Source of the DNA: Chloroherpetonaceae bacterium
GTDB taxonomy: Bacteria; Bacteroidota; Chlorobiia; Chlorobiales; Thermochlorobacteraceae
DNA length: 32,334 nucleotides
Direction: 5' to 3'
Assembly (NCBI GenBank): GCA_025055975.1
Contig: JANWWM010000044.1
Location: 1 to 32,334 of the forward strand
Both the position numbers and the translations under genes were made by a program. Shown one piece after another: positions 8,492-16,476 of the stretch. Below the pieces are notes generated by a model. It had not been told where the DNA came from, made no database searches, and saw nothing but the letters and a program-made list of their open reading frames with translations. How positions within the stretch are numbered: position 1 is the stretch's first letter; each line of letters starts with the position of its first letter.

Positions 8492-9037
8492 ATGAAGCGA
8501 CTAATCTTGTGCCTTGCGCTCTTGGCTACCGCGTGCGGCAAAAAGAGCGAGCCGCCCAAAGTGGATATGACCTACGTTGGCGACGATTATCCCGTGCAAG
8601 AAACATGGAACGCGAAAATCGTTTTTAGCGATTCAGGTCGCGTGAAGGCGATTCTCGTCGCTCCTCACATCGCGCAGTACTCGCGTCAAGGCACGTTGGA
8701 GCGAAGAATGGATAGTTCGTTCCGCGTGGATTTTTTCGACGACATGGGTCGGCATTCGTCCGTCATCACCGCCAATCGCGCCGTCATTCACCCCAACAAC
8801 GATATGGAAGCCTTCGAGAACGTCGTGGTCGTCTCCGACGATTGCACGCGCATCACGACCGAGTATATGAAGTGGGTTTCGCTCGAAAGGAAAATCCGTT
8901 CCGACAAGTTCGTTACCATCACGAAACCGACGGAGACGATTTCAGGTTACGGATTCGAGAGCGATCAAAATCTCAAAAATTATCGCATCTTCAAGGCGAG
9001 CGGACAGATGAGGGTCAAAGACGACGCGAATTTTTAA
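8492..9037 (+). CDS. lptC: LPS export protein LptC, lipoprotein form
   Basis: 181 residues. The N-terminus MKRLILCLALLATAC is a lipoprotein signal with Cys15 as the lipidated residue; many Bacteroidota-type LptC proteins are lipoproteins rather than carrying an uncleaved helix. The remainder is a beta-rich LptA/LptC-like domain (IVFSDSGRVKAILVAPHIAQY, ITANRAVIHPNNDMEAF) ending in the typical GFESDQNLKNYRIFKASGQ. LptC joins the LptBFG transporter to the LptA bridge that carries lipopolysaccharide to the outer membrane. ATG 8492 was chosen because it gives the signal peptide. A GGAG-like sequence at 8465-8468 is too far upstream to act as its ribosome site. LPS biosynthesis genes occur elsewhere in this window. 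Confidence 0.85.
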   Translation: MKRLILCLALLATACGKKSEPPKVDMTYVGDDYPVQETWNAKIVFSDSGRVKAILVAPHIAQYSRQGTLERRMDSSFRVDFFDDMGRHSSVITANRAVIHPNNDMEAFENVVVVSDDCTRITTEYMKWVSLERKIRSDKFVTITKPTETISGYGFESDQNLKNYRIFKASGQMRVKDDANF

Positions 9038-9116
9038 CGATTTCTTTACAACTCCTTTCCGCGACTTGCGTTACTTTCGCGCAAGGTTTGGCTAACGTAA
9101 ACGCGATGATGAAACG

Positions 9117-9815
9117 ATGAAGCATGGTGGTTTTCTTTTGGCATTGCTTCTCGCGGTCGTTTTTCCCGCGTTAGGGCAGTCCGAAGCGGACATTGAAAAC
9201 GCGCCCGAATTCGTCTCGCTCGATGAAGCCCTCGCTCAGCCCGACAAGGTCTACAAACTCAATCTCTCGGCGAAGCAGATCGGCAAACTTTCGGGCGACA
9301 TTGGCAAACTGACGAACTTGCGCGAATTGTATTTGAACGACAACAAACTTAGCGACCTGCCCGAATCCATCGCCAATCTCAAAAACTTGGAAATTCTCGA
9401 CCTTTCCAACAACTACTTTGACGAAATTCCGCGCGTCGTTTTTTCGCTCAAAAAGCTCAAGCAATTGCGCCTTCGGGTCAATGCAATCGCCTCGCTTCCA
9501 AACGAAATCGGCGACCTTTCGGAACTTGAATTTTTGGACTTGCATCACAACAAACTCTCCGCTCTGCCCGAAAGCGTTGGCAAGCTGACGAACCTCAAAA
9601 AACTCAACCTTGGCGTGAATCAACTGACGCGCCTGCCCGACGCAATGAGCCATCTTTCCAAACTCACGTTGCTCGATGTGCGGAGCAATCAACTTCAAAC
9701 CATTTCGGAAAAAATCTACCGCCTGCCGAGCCTGACGAAAATCGTCATCTCCAACAATCCCATCAAGGAAAGCGATCGCAACGCCATCGCGCAATCCGTC
9801 GGGAGCGTGCAATGA
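9117..9815 (+). CDS. Secreted leucine-rich repeat protein
   Basis: 232 residues with a signal peptide (MKHGGFLLALLLAVVFPALGQ) and almost nothing else but leucine-rich repeats. About eight 23-residue repeats can be read from residue 47 to 225, with the pattern LxxLxLxxNxLxxLPxxIxxL (for example LYLNDNKLSDLPESIANL and FLDLHHNKLSALPESVGKL). This is the class found in small bacterial and plant-type LRR proteins. No transmembrane anchor, sorting signal or enzyme domain is visible, so it is probably a periplasmic or extracellular binding protein; the ligand is unknown. It lies 79 bp after lptC. A weak -7-like TACTTTCG lies at 9072-9079. Confidence 0.8.
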   Translation: MKHGGFLLALLLAVVFPALGQSEADIENAPEFVSLDEALAQPDKVYKLNLSAKQIGKLSGDIGKLTNLRELYLNDNKLSDLPESIANLKNLEILDLSNNYFDEIPRVVFSLKKLKQLRLRVNAIASLPNEIGDLSELEFLDLHHNKLSALPESVGKLTNLKKLNLGVNQLTRLPDAMSHLSKLTLLDVRSNQLQTISEKIYRLPSLTKIVISNNPIKESDRNAIAQSVGSVQ

Positions 9816-9819
9816 AGCG

Positions 9820-9848
9820 GTTGCTTCTCGCCGCAAGCGTTATTTTTG
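9820..9848 (+). promoter_or_regulatory. Promoter of the methyltransferase gene
   Basis: TATTTTTG (9841-9848) fits TAnnTTTG exactly, and GTTG (9820-9823) lies 17 bp upstream, near the expected -33 position. The start codon follows 34 nt later. The promoter begins just inside the gap after the LRR gene. Confidence 0.45.
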
Positions 9849-9882
9849 CGAAAAGAGAACTCAACCCGCTTCACGTATTCCA

Positions 9883-10668
9883 ATGAGTTATGCCGATCGT
9901 TTGTTCAAGGAAGGAAGCGCGCTTACGCGGTTTTCGCATCGCGCTCGCGCTCAAAAGGCGCTTGACCTTCTGCGCTCGACGGGGCGCGAAAAATTTGACA
10001 ACGTCGTCGACTATGGGTGCGCAGACGGATGGTTTCTCAAAGCGCTTTACGACGAGAACCTCTCGCAACGTGGAATGGGCATAGACATCAACGAGGAGGA
10101 CTTGGCGCGTAGCCGAAGGTTATTTGCCGAGATTCCGTCGTTCCAATTCATCAAAACGACCGACCTTTCGAGCGATCATTTCGGCAAGTTTGATTTGGTC
10201 GTCTCAATGGAAACGCTTGAGCATGTCGCCGACGCGAAAGTCGCCCTCGCGCACCTTCAACAACTTTGCGCCCCCGACGCCGTCGCGCTCTTTTCCGTTC
10301 CGATTGAAATTGGCCCGTCGCTCCTGATGAAACTCGTCGGACGCTTCGTTACGGGCTTGTTCGACAAAACTTATCGTCATTTCAACGACGAGGAAACCTA
10401 CTCGCTTGGAGAAATCATTGAAGCGGGAGTCTTTTGGAAGACGCAAAACTTGAAGTGCTCTCACAATCTTCCCAACGTTTATTATCGCGGACACAAGGGA
10501 TTCGATTATCGCAAACTTCGGGCGCTCGTCTTGGAACGCTTCGACATTCTCGCCACCGAACATAGTCCGTTCCCCATCGCAAAACAATTTTTGAACTCGA
10601 CGATTTATTGGCTTTGCAAGCCCAAAGCGCAACCGCGCGTCACGGGCGACAATCCTACTCCAACTTGA
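9883..10668 (+). CDS. Class I SAM-dependent methyltransferase
   Basis: 261 residues. The SAM-binding glycine motif is at residues 41-51 (VVDYGCADGWF), followed by the acidic MGIDINEEDL strand that binds the ribose and by DLVVSMETLEHV, typical of the UbiE/Methyltransf_11 type. The C-terminal half is unusual for quinone methyltransferases and gives no clear substrate. Small-molecule or sugar methylation is plausible but not shown. The last 14 bp overlap tail-to-tail with the convergent permease gene. It has its own promoter. Confidence 0.75.
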   Translation: MSYADRLFKEGSALTRFSHRARAQKALDLLRSTGREKFDNVVDYGCADGWFLKALYDENLSQRGMGIDINEEDLARSRRLFAEIPSFQFIKTTDLSSDHFGKFDLVVSMETLEHVADAKVALAHLQQLCAPDAVALFSVPIEIGPSLLMKLVGRFVTGLFDKTYRHFNDEETYSLGEIIEAGVFWKTQNLKCSHNLPNVYYRGHKGFDYRKLRALVLERFDILATEHSPFPIAKQFLNSTIYWLCKPKAQPRVTGDNPTPT

Positions 10669-11581
10669 CGCGAGGGTCGAGCAGCGCGTAGAGCGCGTCG
10701 ACGGCAACATTGATGAAAATGAACACGACCGCCGTGAAGAGCACCACGCCCTGAATCATCGGAAAATCCAACTTCTGAATCGCATCGATCGCCAAAAGCC
10801 CAATTCCGGGCCAGTTGAAGATGAACTCAATGAAAAACGCGCCCGCGAGCAATCCCGCAAGCCATGCGCTCACGCTCGTTGCGACGGGGTTCAGCGCGTT
10901 TCGCAAGGCGTGCTTGACGACGACCGTCCACTCCGAAAGCCCTTTCGCCCTCGCGGTTCGAACGTAATCTTGCGAAAGCGCGTCGAGCATCGCCGAGCGC
11001 GTCAGGCGAGCGTTGATGGAAAGCGGACGCAGGGCGAGCGTCAGCATTGGCAAAACGAGATGCTCCCAACCTTCCGAGACATAGCCCGAAATCGGAAACC
11101 AATCCAAAACGAAGCCAAACGTCCACGCCACCATTAGCCCGGCGAAAAATCCGGGCGCGGAAATCCCCAAGAGCGCCAAAAGCATTGCGGCGGCATCGAG
11201 CGGCGTATTGCGATAAATCGCGGAAATCACGCCAATCGCAACGCCCAAAATCGCCGAGAGCGACAGCGCGGAAATCGCAAGGAGCGCGGTCGCGGGAAAA
11301 CGCTCCAAAATCGTCTCCAACACGTCGCGTCCCGTGGCGAAAGAGCGACCCAAATCGCCGCGAACCGCTTTGGCGAGAAACGAAACATACTGCTCGTAGA
11401 GAGGCTTATCGAGACCCAACTCGGCGCGAATCGCCTCGACGGATTGCACGTCGGCGCGCTGCCCCAACATCAAACGCGCAGGGTCGCCGGGCAACACGTG
11501 CATCAAGAAAAACGTAACCGTCATCGCGCCGAAGACGATAAGCAACGAGTAAAACAGCCGTCGCAGAAGAAAACTTGCCAT
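10655..11581 (-). CDS. ABC transporter permease, DppB/OppB (peptide/nickel) type
   Basis: 308 residues with about six membrane helices. The N-terminus (LLRRLFYSLLIVFGAMTVTFFLMHVLPGDPA) and the cytoplasmic coupling loop (YVRTARAKGLSEWTVVVKHALRNALNPV) are classic for the first permease of dipeptide, oligopeptide or nickel ABC importers. The second permease (DppC), the ATPases and the binding protein are all absent from the flanks, so the subunit must work with partners encoded elsewhere. ATG 11581 (MASFLLRR) was chosen over an upstream in-frame start because it begins directly at the first helix. It lies downstream of etfA on the same strand, but a terminator-like hairpin stands between them. 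Its stop overlaps the convergent methyltransferase. Confidence 0.88.
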   Translation of the reverse strand: MASFLLRRLFYSLLIVFGAMTVTFFLMHVLPGDPARLMLGQRADVQSVEAIRAELGLDKPLYEQYVSFLAKAVRGDLGRSFATGRDVLETILERFPATALLAISALSLSAILGVAIGVISAIYRNTPLDAAAMLLALLGISAPGFFAGLMVAWTFGFVLDWFPISGYVSEGWEHLVLPMLTLALRPLSINARLTRSAMLDALSQDYVRTARAKGLSEWTVVVKHALRNALNPVATSVSAWLAGLLAGAFFIEFIFNWPGIGLLAIDAIQKLDFPMIQGVVLFTAVVFIFINVAVDALYALLDPRVKLE

Positions 11582-11600
11582 CGCGCTCGAAGGTCGTTTG

Positions 11601-11630
11601 AAAAAGGCGACTTGCAATCGAGCCGCCTTT
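11601..11630 (-). terminator. Rho-independent terminator after etfA
   Basis: On the minus strand AAAGGCGGCT pairs with AGTCGCCTTT (10 bp, one G-T pair) around an 8-base loop, and the T run extends two bases further. It lies 11-40 bases past the etfA stop and ends 20 bases before the permease start, so the permease is either separately transcribed or served by read-through. Confidence 0.55.
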
Positions 11631-11640
11631 CGCCAAGTCG

Positions 11641-12627
11641 TTAGTTGTGAGAGACGACTTTTTTGAACTCTTCAATCAGTTGCGGCAAGACTTCTTCGAC
11701 CGTGCCGACGATGCCGTAATCGGCGACTTGGAAAATCGGCGCGTCCTTGTCTTTGTTGATGGCGACGATGACCTTCGACGACGCCATTCCCGCAAGGTGC
11801 TGCACCGCGCCCGAAATGCCGCAAGCGATGTAGAGCTTCGGCGAGACGACCTTGCCCGTTTGCCCGACTTGCTCCGAGTGCGGTCGCCAGTGCGCATCGA
11901 CGACCGCTCGGCTTGCGCCGACCGCGCCGCCCAAGACTTGCGCCAAGCGTTCGAGGTTTTCCCAATTCTGCTTGCCTTCGCCGTTGGGGTCTTTCAATCC
12001 GCGCCCGCCGCTGACCACGATGTCGGCTTCCGCCACGTCCAACTTTCCCGCCGACGCGACGATTTCCTTGACGATGTCGCGCAAATCCGTCGTTTCGGGA
12101 TTGTAGTCGGAGACGACGACTTCCGCCGCGTCGCTATGCCCATCGTTGACGGGGAAAAAGTTTGGACGAATCGTAACGACCTTGACGTCGCTTTCCAACG
12201 CGATCGTCGCGATCGCTTTTCCCGAATAGGCGTATCGCATTGCGACGAGCTTGCCGTTTTCCTCTTTGACGCTAATGGCGTCGGAGACCACGCCCGCGCC
12301 GAGCCGCGCTCCGACGCGCGGCGCGAGATCTTTGCCCATCGCCGTCGCCGCTAGCAAGATGATTTTCGCCGATTCTTCTTTGGCGACCTTCGTTACGAGC
12401 TTGGCAAACGCCGTTGGCGCGTAGTTGGCAAGTTGCGAATGGTCAAAGACGACGACTTTCGTCGCGCCGAATTTTCCAAGCCCGCTGGCAAGTTCTTTCG
12501 CGCCGCCGATGAGAACGGCGACGACCGCGCCGCCTTGCGCCAGTTCCGCGCCTTTGGACAGCGCTTCGAGCGAGGCGCGCTTGATTTGCCCGCCGCGCTG
12601 TTCAACGAAAACCAAAACGTTTGACAT
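11641..12627 (-). CDS. etfA: Electron transfer flavoprotein alpha subunit
   Basis: 328 residues. EtfA carries the FAD domain of the heterodimeric ETF, which collects electrons from acyl-CoA and other dehydrogenases and hands them to the quinone pool through ETF:quinone oxidoreductase. The C-terminal FAD signature is clear: [16 protein letters not shown] followed by [24 protein letters not shown]. The N-terminal half has the usual Rossmann-like fold. It follows etfB with a 77-bp gap. With the carboxyltransferase at 6769-8427 it fits acyl-CoA or amino-acid oxidation. No dehydrogenase or ETF-QO gene is adjacent. Confidence 0.95.
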   Translation of the reverse strand: MSNVLVFVEQRGGQIKRASLEALSKGAELAQGGAVVAVLIGGAKELASGLGKFGATKVVVFDHSQLANYAPTAFAKLVTKVAKEESAKIILLAATAMGKDLAPRVGARLGAGVVSDAISVKEENGKLVAMRYAYSGKAIATIALESDVKVVTIRPNFFPVNDGHSDAAEVVVSDYNPETTDLRDIVKEIVASAGKLDVAEADIVVSGGRGLKDPNGEGKQNWENLERLAQVLGGAVGASRAVVDAHWRPHSEQVGQTGKVVSPKLYIACGISGAVQHLAGMASSKVIVAINKDKDAPIFQVADYGIVGTVEEVLPQLIEEFKKVVSHN

Positions 12628-12681
12628 CGCTGAAAGTTTTGAGTTGAATCGTTGGATTTGGACGGTTTGCCTTTGATTTCG

Positions 12682-12706
12682 AGCGCAAACGAAGAACCCT
12701 TGCGCT
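12682..12706 (-). other. Hairpin in the etfB-etfA gap
   Basis: AGCGCAA and TTGCGCT form a perfect 7-bp stem with an 11-base loop that reaches into the etfB stop codon. There is no T tract, so a processing or mRNA-stability element fits better than a terminator. Confidence 0.35.
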
Positions 12707-13448
12707 AAACGACTTTCGCTTCCGAGCGAAGCAACTTAACGAGTTCCGCCGCCGACGAAACGATTTTTCCCGCTTGCTTTTGCGGCGGCTTGTCGAGCGC
12801 CAGCAAGGCGGTTTTCGAGGCGGACGCGAGCGGAACGTCTTTGATTTCAATTGGCTTGCTTTTCGCCGCCATAATGCCTTTCATATTCGGCACGCGCGGC
12901 ACGTTCAAGCCTTTTTGCGCCGTGAGCGCGAAGGGAAACTTGACCTCGACGATTTCCTTCCCGCCTTCGATTTCGCGCTCGAGCTTCGCCGTTGCGCCAT
13001 CGGTTTCAAGCCCAACGACGACCGTAACGCAAGGAATGTCGAATATCTCCGCGAGCATTGGTCCGACTTGCGCGTCGTTGAAGTCCGTCGATTCTTTGCC
13101 GAGCAAGATGCAATCGGGCGTTCCGCCAAAGTGAGATTTGATGGCTTCGGCAAGCGCGCCAGCGACGTCGCTTGCGTCCCTGACGGGCGATTTAATCAAG
13201 ACCGCTTTGTCCGCGCCCATCGCCAACGCTTTGCGAATGTTCTGTTGAAACGAATCGTCGCCAACGCTGAACGTCGTAACCACGCCGCCAAATTTTTCTT
13301 TGAGTTTCAAGGCTTCTTCGAGGGCGAATTCGTCGTAGGGGTTGATGACGTAAGTGATGCCTGCGTTATCGATTCCCTTGCCGTCGGGCGCGATTTTGAT
13401 TCTCATCGACGTGTCGGGAACTTGATTGAGGCAAACCGCGAGATTCAT
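12705..13448 (-). CDS. etfB: Electron transfer flavoprotein beta subunit
   Basis: 247 residues, the usual EtfB length. The N-terminus MNLAVCLNQVPDTSMRIKIA, the stretch YVINPYDEFALEEALKLKE and the AMP-binding region around GKESTDFNDAQVGPMLAE are family hallmarks. It pairs with EtfA downstream in the conserved etfB-etfA order. ATG 13448 was chosen because it gives the standard N-terminus; the frame extends upstream without conserved residues. About 50 bp upstream is a 20-bp element shared with the carboxyltransferase gene. Confidence 0.95.
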   Translation of the reverse strand: MNLAVCLNQVPDTSMRIKIAPDGKGIDNAGITYVINPYDEFALEEALKLKEKFGGVVTTFSVGDDSFQQNIRKALAMGADKAVLIKSPVRDASDVAGALAEAIKSHFGGTPDCILLGKESTDFNDAQVGPMLAEIFDIPCVTVVVGLETDGATAKLEREIEGGKEIVEVKFPFALTAQKGLNVPRVPNMKGIMAAKSKPIEIKDVPLASASKTALLALDKPPQKQAGKIVSSAAELVKLLRSEAKVV

Positions 13449-13497
13449 TGCGTTAATTGGTTTTGAACGTTGTGGCAAAATGAATTTTCGGAAACGC

Positions 13498-13517
13498 AAA
13501 ATAACAACGCGAGCGTC
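13498..13517 (-). promoter_or_regulatory. Bipartite element shared with the carboxyltransferase upstream region (copy 2)
   Basis: The + strand reads AAAATAACAAC-N4-GCGTC, identical in its 16 fixed positions to the copy at 8469-8488 and on the same strand relative to its gene. It starts 50 bp upstream of the etfB start codon. Confidence 0.35.
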
Positions 13518-13679
13518 GAATTGCGAAGCGCGTCGTTTCAAGTTCCTGAAAGAATCGAAAGCAAAACGCGAGGAAAAGAGATTGAAGAGCGAGACGATGC
13601 GCCGTCAGGTAGCGTTGGCAAATCCCGTCAAGCCGCATCGCGCCGAAATTCCTTGTCGTTCCGAGAGCCAGCGAAGTTC

Positions 13680-13872
13680 CGCAAAAGATTGCGAATTGCG
13701 GATTTTGAATTGCGAATTGAGCGTCCGCGATTCTCCATTCTCGCTCCTCGCTTCTCTCAAATGGATTCTTCGCTCCGTTCAGAAAGACCGCTCGTTTGCT
13801 TCGTCTTTCCGAGCCTCCTCTCCTTGCCATTCCGAGCGTTAGCGAGGAATCCACAAACGATTGCGAATTGAG
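13680..13872. repeat. Composite dispersed repeat in the etfB-tlpA gap
   Basis: The 445-bp gap (13449-13893) holds no credible gene. It contains GATTGCGAATTGCG and further GAATTGCGAATTG units (13687-13720), a segment ending GGATTCTTCGCTCCGTTCAG (13763-13782), and CATTCCGAGCG/GCGAGGAATCCAC (13828-13854). These are the same pieces, in the same local order for the first two, as at 31682-31793. Short frames that translate through it simply read the repeat. Confidence 0.65.
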
Positions 13873-13902
13873 GAGCGATTGATTCCTGAATGCTCAATTC
13901 GC
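13863..13902. terminator. Inverted repeat overlapping the tlpA-like stop codon
   Basis: GCGAATTGAG (13863-13872) and CTCAATTCGC (13893-13902) are perfect 10-bp complements with a 20-base loop. The right arm includes the last codons and stop of the thioredoxin-like gene, while the left arm is a unit of the dispersed repeat. There is no T tract, so termination is uncertain. Confidence 0.35.
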
Positions 13903-14439
13903 GATCGCTTGCTTGATGGCTTCGGCGAAGGTAGCTTTGTCTCGCGCGCCAACGAAGTAGCCGATCACTTCGCCCTTGCGATTGATGACAAACGAGGTTG
14001 GAATGCCGCGAATCGCGCCTTCCGCCGTCAGTTTGCCGTAACTCATCGCCAATTCGCGCGTGCCGACGGCGACGGGGTAATTCATTTTTTGCGCGGAGAC
14101 GAAGGCTTTTACTTTCTCCTCTTCGTCGCCAATCGCAATGCCGATGAACGAAAAGCCCTTGCCTTCGTATTCCTTTTGCAACTCCATCATATCGGGAATC
14201 TCGGCGCGGCAGGGCGGGCACCACGTCGCCCAGAAATTCACGATGACTCCTTTGCCCTTGTAATCGGAAAGTTTCAGGGGTTTTCCGTCGGTGGTGGTGA
14301 GCGAAAAATCGGGCGCGGCTTTGCCATCGGTTGTCGCAACGGCGTTCAGCGAAGCGTCGCTTGACTTGGAGCTGGGCGGCAAGAATACGCTCGATGCGCC
14401 AATCGCAAGCGCAAGCGACAAGGCAAAAATTGGTTTCAT
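13894..14439 (-). CDS. TlpA/ResA-like thioredoxin, exported
   Basis: 181 residues with an N-terminal signal or anchor (MKPIFALSLALAIGASSVFL) and one redoxin domain. The active site WCPPC gives Cys74 and Cys77, and the cis-proline loop is GIPTSF (Pro147). The domain begins APDFSLTTTDGKPLKLSDYKGK, typical of the TlpA/ResA/AhpC-TSA group. These periplasmic proteins reduce disulfides, often in cytochrome c maturation, but no such genes are adjacent and the partner is unknown. It stands alone between two repeat-bearing gaps. Confidence 0.88.
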   Translation of the reverse strand: MKPIFALSLALAIGASSVFLPPSSKSSDASLNAVATTDGKAAPDFSLTTTDGKPLKLSDYKGKGVIVNFWATWCPPCRAEIPDMMELQKEYEGKGFSFIGIAIGDEEEKVKAFVSAQKMNYPVAVGTRELAMSYGKLTAEGAIRGIPTSFVINRKGEVIGYFVGARDKATFAEAIKQAIAN

Positions 14440-14535
14440 TGTCGTCGCGGATTTTTAGATTCGTTTGAAATCGAGTTGCGTTAGCGGGTCGCGTCGAACC
14501 GCGCTTCGAAATCGGTTGCGACGCTTCATTCTCGC

Positions 14536-14562
14536 CATTCCAAGCGTAGCGAGGAATTGATC
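14536..14562 (+). repeat. Copy of the dispersed ATTCCGAGCG repeat
   Basis: CATTCCAAGCGTAGCGAGGAA resembles the copies at 13828 and 31649, with one substitution and a shorter centre. It lies in the 142-bp gap between tlpA and the HPPD gene, downstream of the HPPD stop. Confidence 0.55.
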
Positions 14563-14581
14563 TCTCCGTTTTTTGCGCTTC

Positions 14582-15679
14582 TCACAAATTGCCGCGCGCC
14601 GCTTGGTCGCGCTCGATGGCTTCGAACAAGGCTTTGAAATTGCCCTTGCCGAATCCTCTGCCGCCCCGACGCTGAATGATCTCGTAGAACAAAGTCGGAC
14701 GGTCCTCGACGGGCTTGGTGAAAATTTGAAGCATATAGCCGTGCTCGTCTTTGTCGACCAAGATGTTTTGCGCTTTGAGGGCGGCGAGGTCTTCCTTGAC
14801 CGAGCCGACGCGCTCTTGGAGCATTTCGTAATACGCATCGGGAACGGAGATGAACTCTACGCCGCGCTCGCGCATCGTGGCGACGGTCGCAACGATGTCG
14901 TCCGTGAGCATTGCGATGTGTTGCACGCCAGGGCTTTCGTAGAACTCGACATACTCTTCAATCTGCGATTTGCGTTTGCCTTCCGCAGGCTCGTTGATGG
15001 GCATTTTGATGCGCTCGCTTTCGTTGGCGACGACGACGGAGCGCAAAGCGGAATACTCGGTCGAGATGTCCTTGTCGTCGAAGCTCTGGAATTGATGAAA
15101 GCCGAAGACATCGAAGTAGAACTTGACCCACTTTTGCATTTCGTTCCAGCCCACGTTGCCAACGATGTGGTCGATTGCCGCCAGCATTGGTCGTTTTGGC
15201 GCGCCGTTGGCGCGAGGTTTCGGAACGAAGGGCGGCAAGAACGCGCCCTTGTAGTTTTTGCGCTCAATGAAACTGTGAATCGTGTCGCCGTAGGTTTTGA
15301 TGGCGGCTCGGACAATCGTTCCGTATTCGTCTTTGAGCGTCGTCGGCTCTTGAACGCCGACCGCGCCGCGCGCAAGGGCAAGCTCATAGCATGTTTTCGC
15401 GTCGTCGGTCTCGAAGGCGATGTCGCGCACGCCATCGCCGTGTTTCTTGATGTGTTCGGAGATGAACGAATCGGAACGTAGCGGCGAGGTCAAAACGAAG
15501 CGAATTTTGCCTTGTTGCATCACGTAGGACGCTCGGTCGCGCGTGCCCGTTTCGGGACCTGCGTAAGCGACGAGCTCGAAGCCCATCGCGTTTTTGTAGA
15601 AGAAGGCGGCTTGCTTGGCGTTGCTCACGTAGAACTCTACGTGGTCAAAGTCTTGGACGGGAAGTTTTGCTTGGCTCAT
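14582..15679 (-). CDS. hppD: 4-hydroxyphenylpyruvate dioxygenase
   Basis: 365 residues, the standard bacterial length. It converts 4-hydroxyphenylpyruvate to homogentisate with O2 and Fe(II), the committed step of aerobic tyrosine degradation and the entry to plastoquinone or tocopherol in phototrophs. The iron ligands are His171 (AIDHIVGNV), His254 (GVQHIAML) and Glu333 (LFYEIIQRRG), and the C-terminal RRGGRGFGKGNFKALFEAIE is typical. Its ATG overlaps the rfbC stop in the sequence ATGA, so the two are translationally coupled. No homogentisate dioxygenase is in the window. HPPD rather than hydroxymandelate synthase is likely from the conserved C-terminal helix, but this was not tested. Confidence 0.93.
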   Translation of the reverse strand: MSQAKLPVQDFDHVEFYVSNAKQAAFFYKNAMGFELVAYAGPETGTRDRASYVMQQGKIRFVLTSPLRSDSFISEHIKKHGDGVRDIAFETDDAKTCYELALARGAVGVQEPTTLKDEYGTIVRAAIKTYGDTIHSFIERKNYKGAFLPPFVPKPRANGAPKRPMLAAIDHIVGNVGWNEMQKWVKFYFDVFGFHQFQSFDDKDISTEYSALRSVVVANESERIKMPINEPAEGKRKSQIEEYVEFYESPGVQHIAMLTDDIVATVATMRERGVEFISVPDAYYEMLQERVGSVKEDLAALKAQNILVDKDEHGYMLQIFTKPVEDRPTLFYEIIQRRGGRGFGKGNFKALFEAIERDQAARGNL

Positions 15680-16239
15680 TGTCGTTCAAAGGTAAAGTTG
15701 ATGTCCGCTTCGGCGAGCGGTTTGGCGTTTCGGTCTTTGTCGGAAAGAATCGGCTCGATGCCGATGTCGCGCCACTCGATGCCGATGGCGGAATCGTTCC
15801 ACAGAATCGACCGCTCGGCAGAAGGCGCGTAGAAGTTAGTAACTTTGTAGCGAAATTCAGCGATGTCGGAAAGCGTTTGAAACCCGTGCGCGAAGCCTTC
15901 GGGAATGAAGAGCATTCGCTTGTTTTCTTCGGAGAGCTCCATTCCGAACCACTTGCCAAACGTCGGCGACCCTCGGCGAATATCGACAACCACATCGAAG
16001 ACCGCGCCGAGCGACACGCTCACCAACTTTGCCTGCGCAAAGGGCTTGAGTTGATAGTGCAAGCCCCGCACCACGCCTTTGACGGAACGACTGACGTTCT
16101 CTTGCACGAAGGTTGCCGCTATGCCCAAGTCGGCGAAGGTTTTTTGATTGTAACTCTCGTAGAAAAATCCGCGCGCGTCGCCGTGAACTTTGGGTTCGAG
16201 CGCGACAACGCCCGACAGCGGCGTAGAAAGGACGTTCAT
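15676..16239 (-). CDS. rfbC: dTDP-4-dehydrorhamnose 3,5-epimerase
   Basis: 187 residues, a cupin enzyme of dTDP-L-rhamnose synthesis. The catalytic His61 lies in VRGLHYQ and the catalytic Tyr131 in YKVTNFY; FIPEGFAHGF is the conserved cupin strand. The N-terminus DARGFFYESYN is typical. Rhamnose is probably used for O-antigen or other surface glycans. Partners rfbA, rfbB and rfbD are not adjacent. ATG 16239 was chosen: it lies 24 nt after a strong -7 box and gives the family's usual start. The downstream overlap with hppD is unexpected, since the pathways are unrelated. Confidence 0.93.
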   Translation of the reverse strand: MNVLSTPLSGVVALEPKVHGDARGFFYESYNQKTFADLGIAATFVQENVSRSVKGVVRGLHYQLKPFAQAKLVSVSLGAVFDVVVDIRRGSPTFGKWFGMELSEENKRMLFIPEGFAHGFQTLSDIAEFRYKVTNFYAPSAERSILWNDSAIGIEWRDIGIEPILSDKDRNAKPLAEADINFTFERQ

Positions 16240-16263
16240 TTCCCTGAAACGCTTTGAAGGGCG

Positions 16264-16294
16264 CAAACGTAAAAAAGACGCTCGTCTCGTCAAA
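16264..16294 (-). promoter_or_regulatory. Bacteroidota-type promoter of rfbC-hppD
   Basis: On the minus strand TTTG (16294-16291), a 19-bp spacer and TACGTTTG (16271-16264) match the consensus with the same spacing as the amtB promoter. The leader to the rfbC ATG is short (24 nt after the -7 box). Confidence 0.6.
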
Positions 16295-16380
16295 CGCGCC
16301 AGCATCGTTGCAAACGAAATTTGCGCCGAAACCGACAAGCCGCCTCCGTCTGACGATGCTCGTCGCGTTCAACTCGAAAT

Positions 16381-16413
16381 AAAAAAGCCCGCCAGCGCAT
16401 TGCGCCAGCGAGC
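16381..16413 (-). terminator. Strong rho-independent terminator
   Basis: On the minus strand a 27-base hairpin (16413-16387) pairs all 12 stem positions, three of them G-T, around an AAT loop and is followed at once by TTTTTTATTT. It lies about 180 bases after the glutamate dehydrogenase stop and about 55 bases after the sigma-54-like promoter, upstream of the rfbC promoter. Confidence 0.8.
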
Positions 16414-16465
16414 CCCCTCATCACCCAAAACAAAACACAAAGATAAGCTGCTGCTTTCTTCTGCT
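16381..16465 (-). ncRNA. Candidate sigma-54-dependent small RNA
   Basis: The interval from the predicted sigma-54 start site (about 16465) to the T tract of the terminator (16381) would give a transcript of about 85 nt. It carries a small AAGC-AGCA-GCTT hairpin near its 5' end, a single-stranded T/G-rich middle, a GGGTGATGAGGGGG stretch and the terminator hairpin. No credible reading frame lies within it. I do not recognise it as a known RNA family. Existence is inferred solely from the promoter-terminator pairing in an otherwise unexplained gap. The alternative is that the terminator simply serves glutamate dehydrogenase. Confidence 0.45.
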
Positions 16466-16476
16466 TCTATGAATGC

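Noticed and set aside
13426-13871. Several open frames of 130-140 codons in the etfB-tlpA gap
   Set aside because: They translate the dispersed repeat (producing FRALARNPQ-like strings) and have no independent support.
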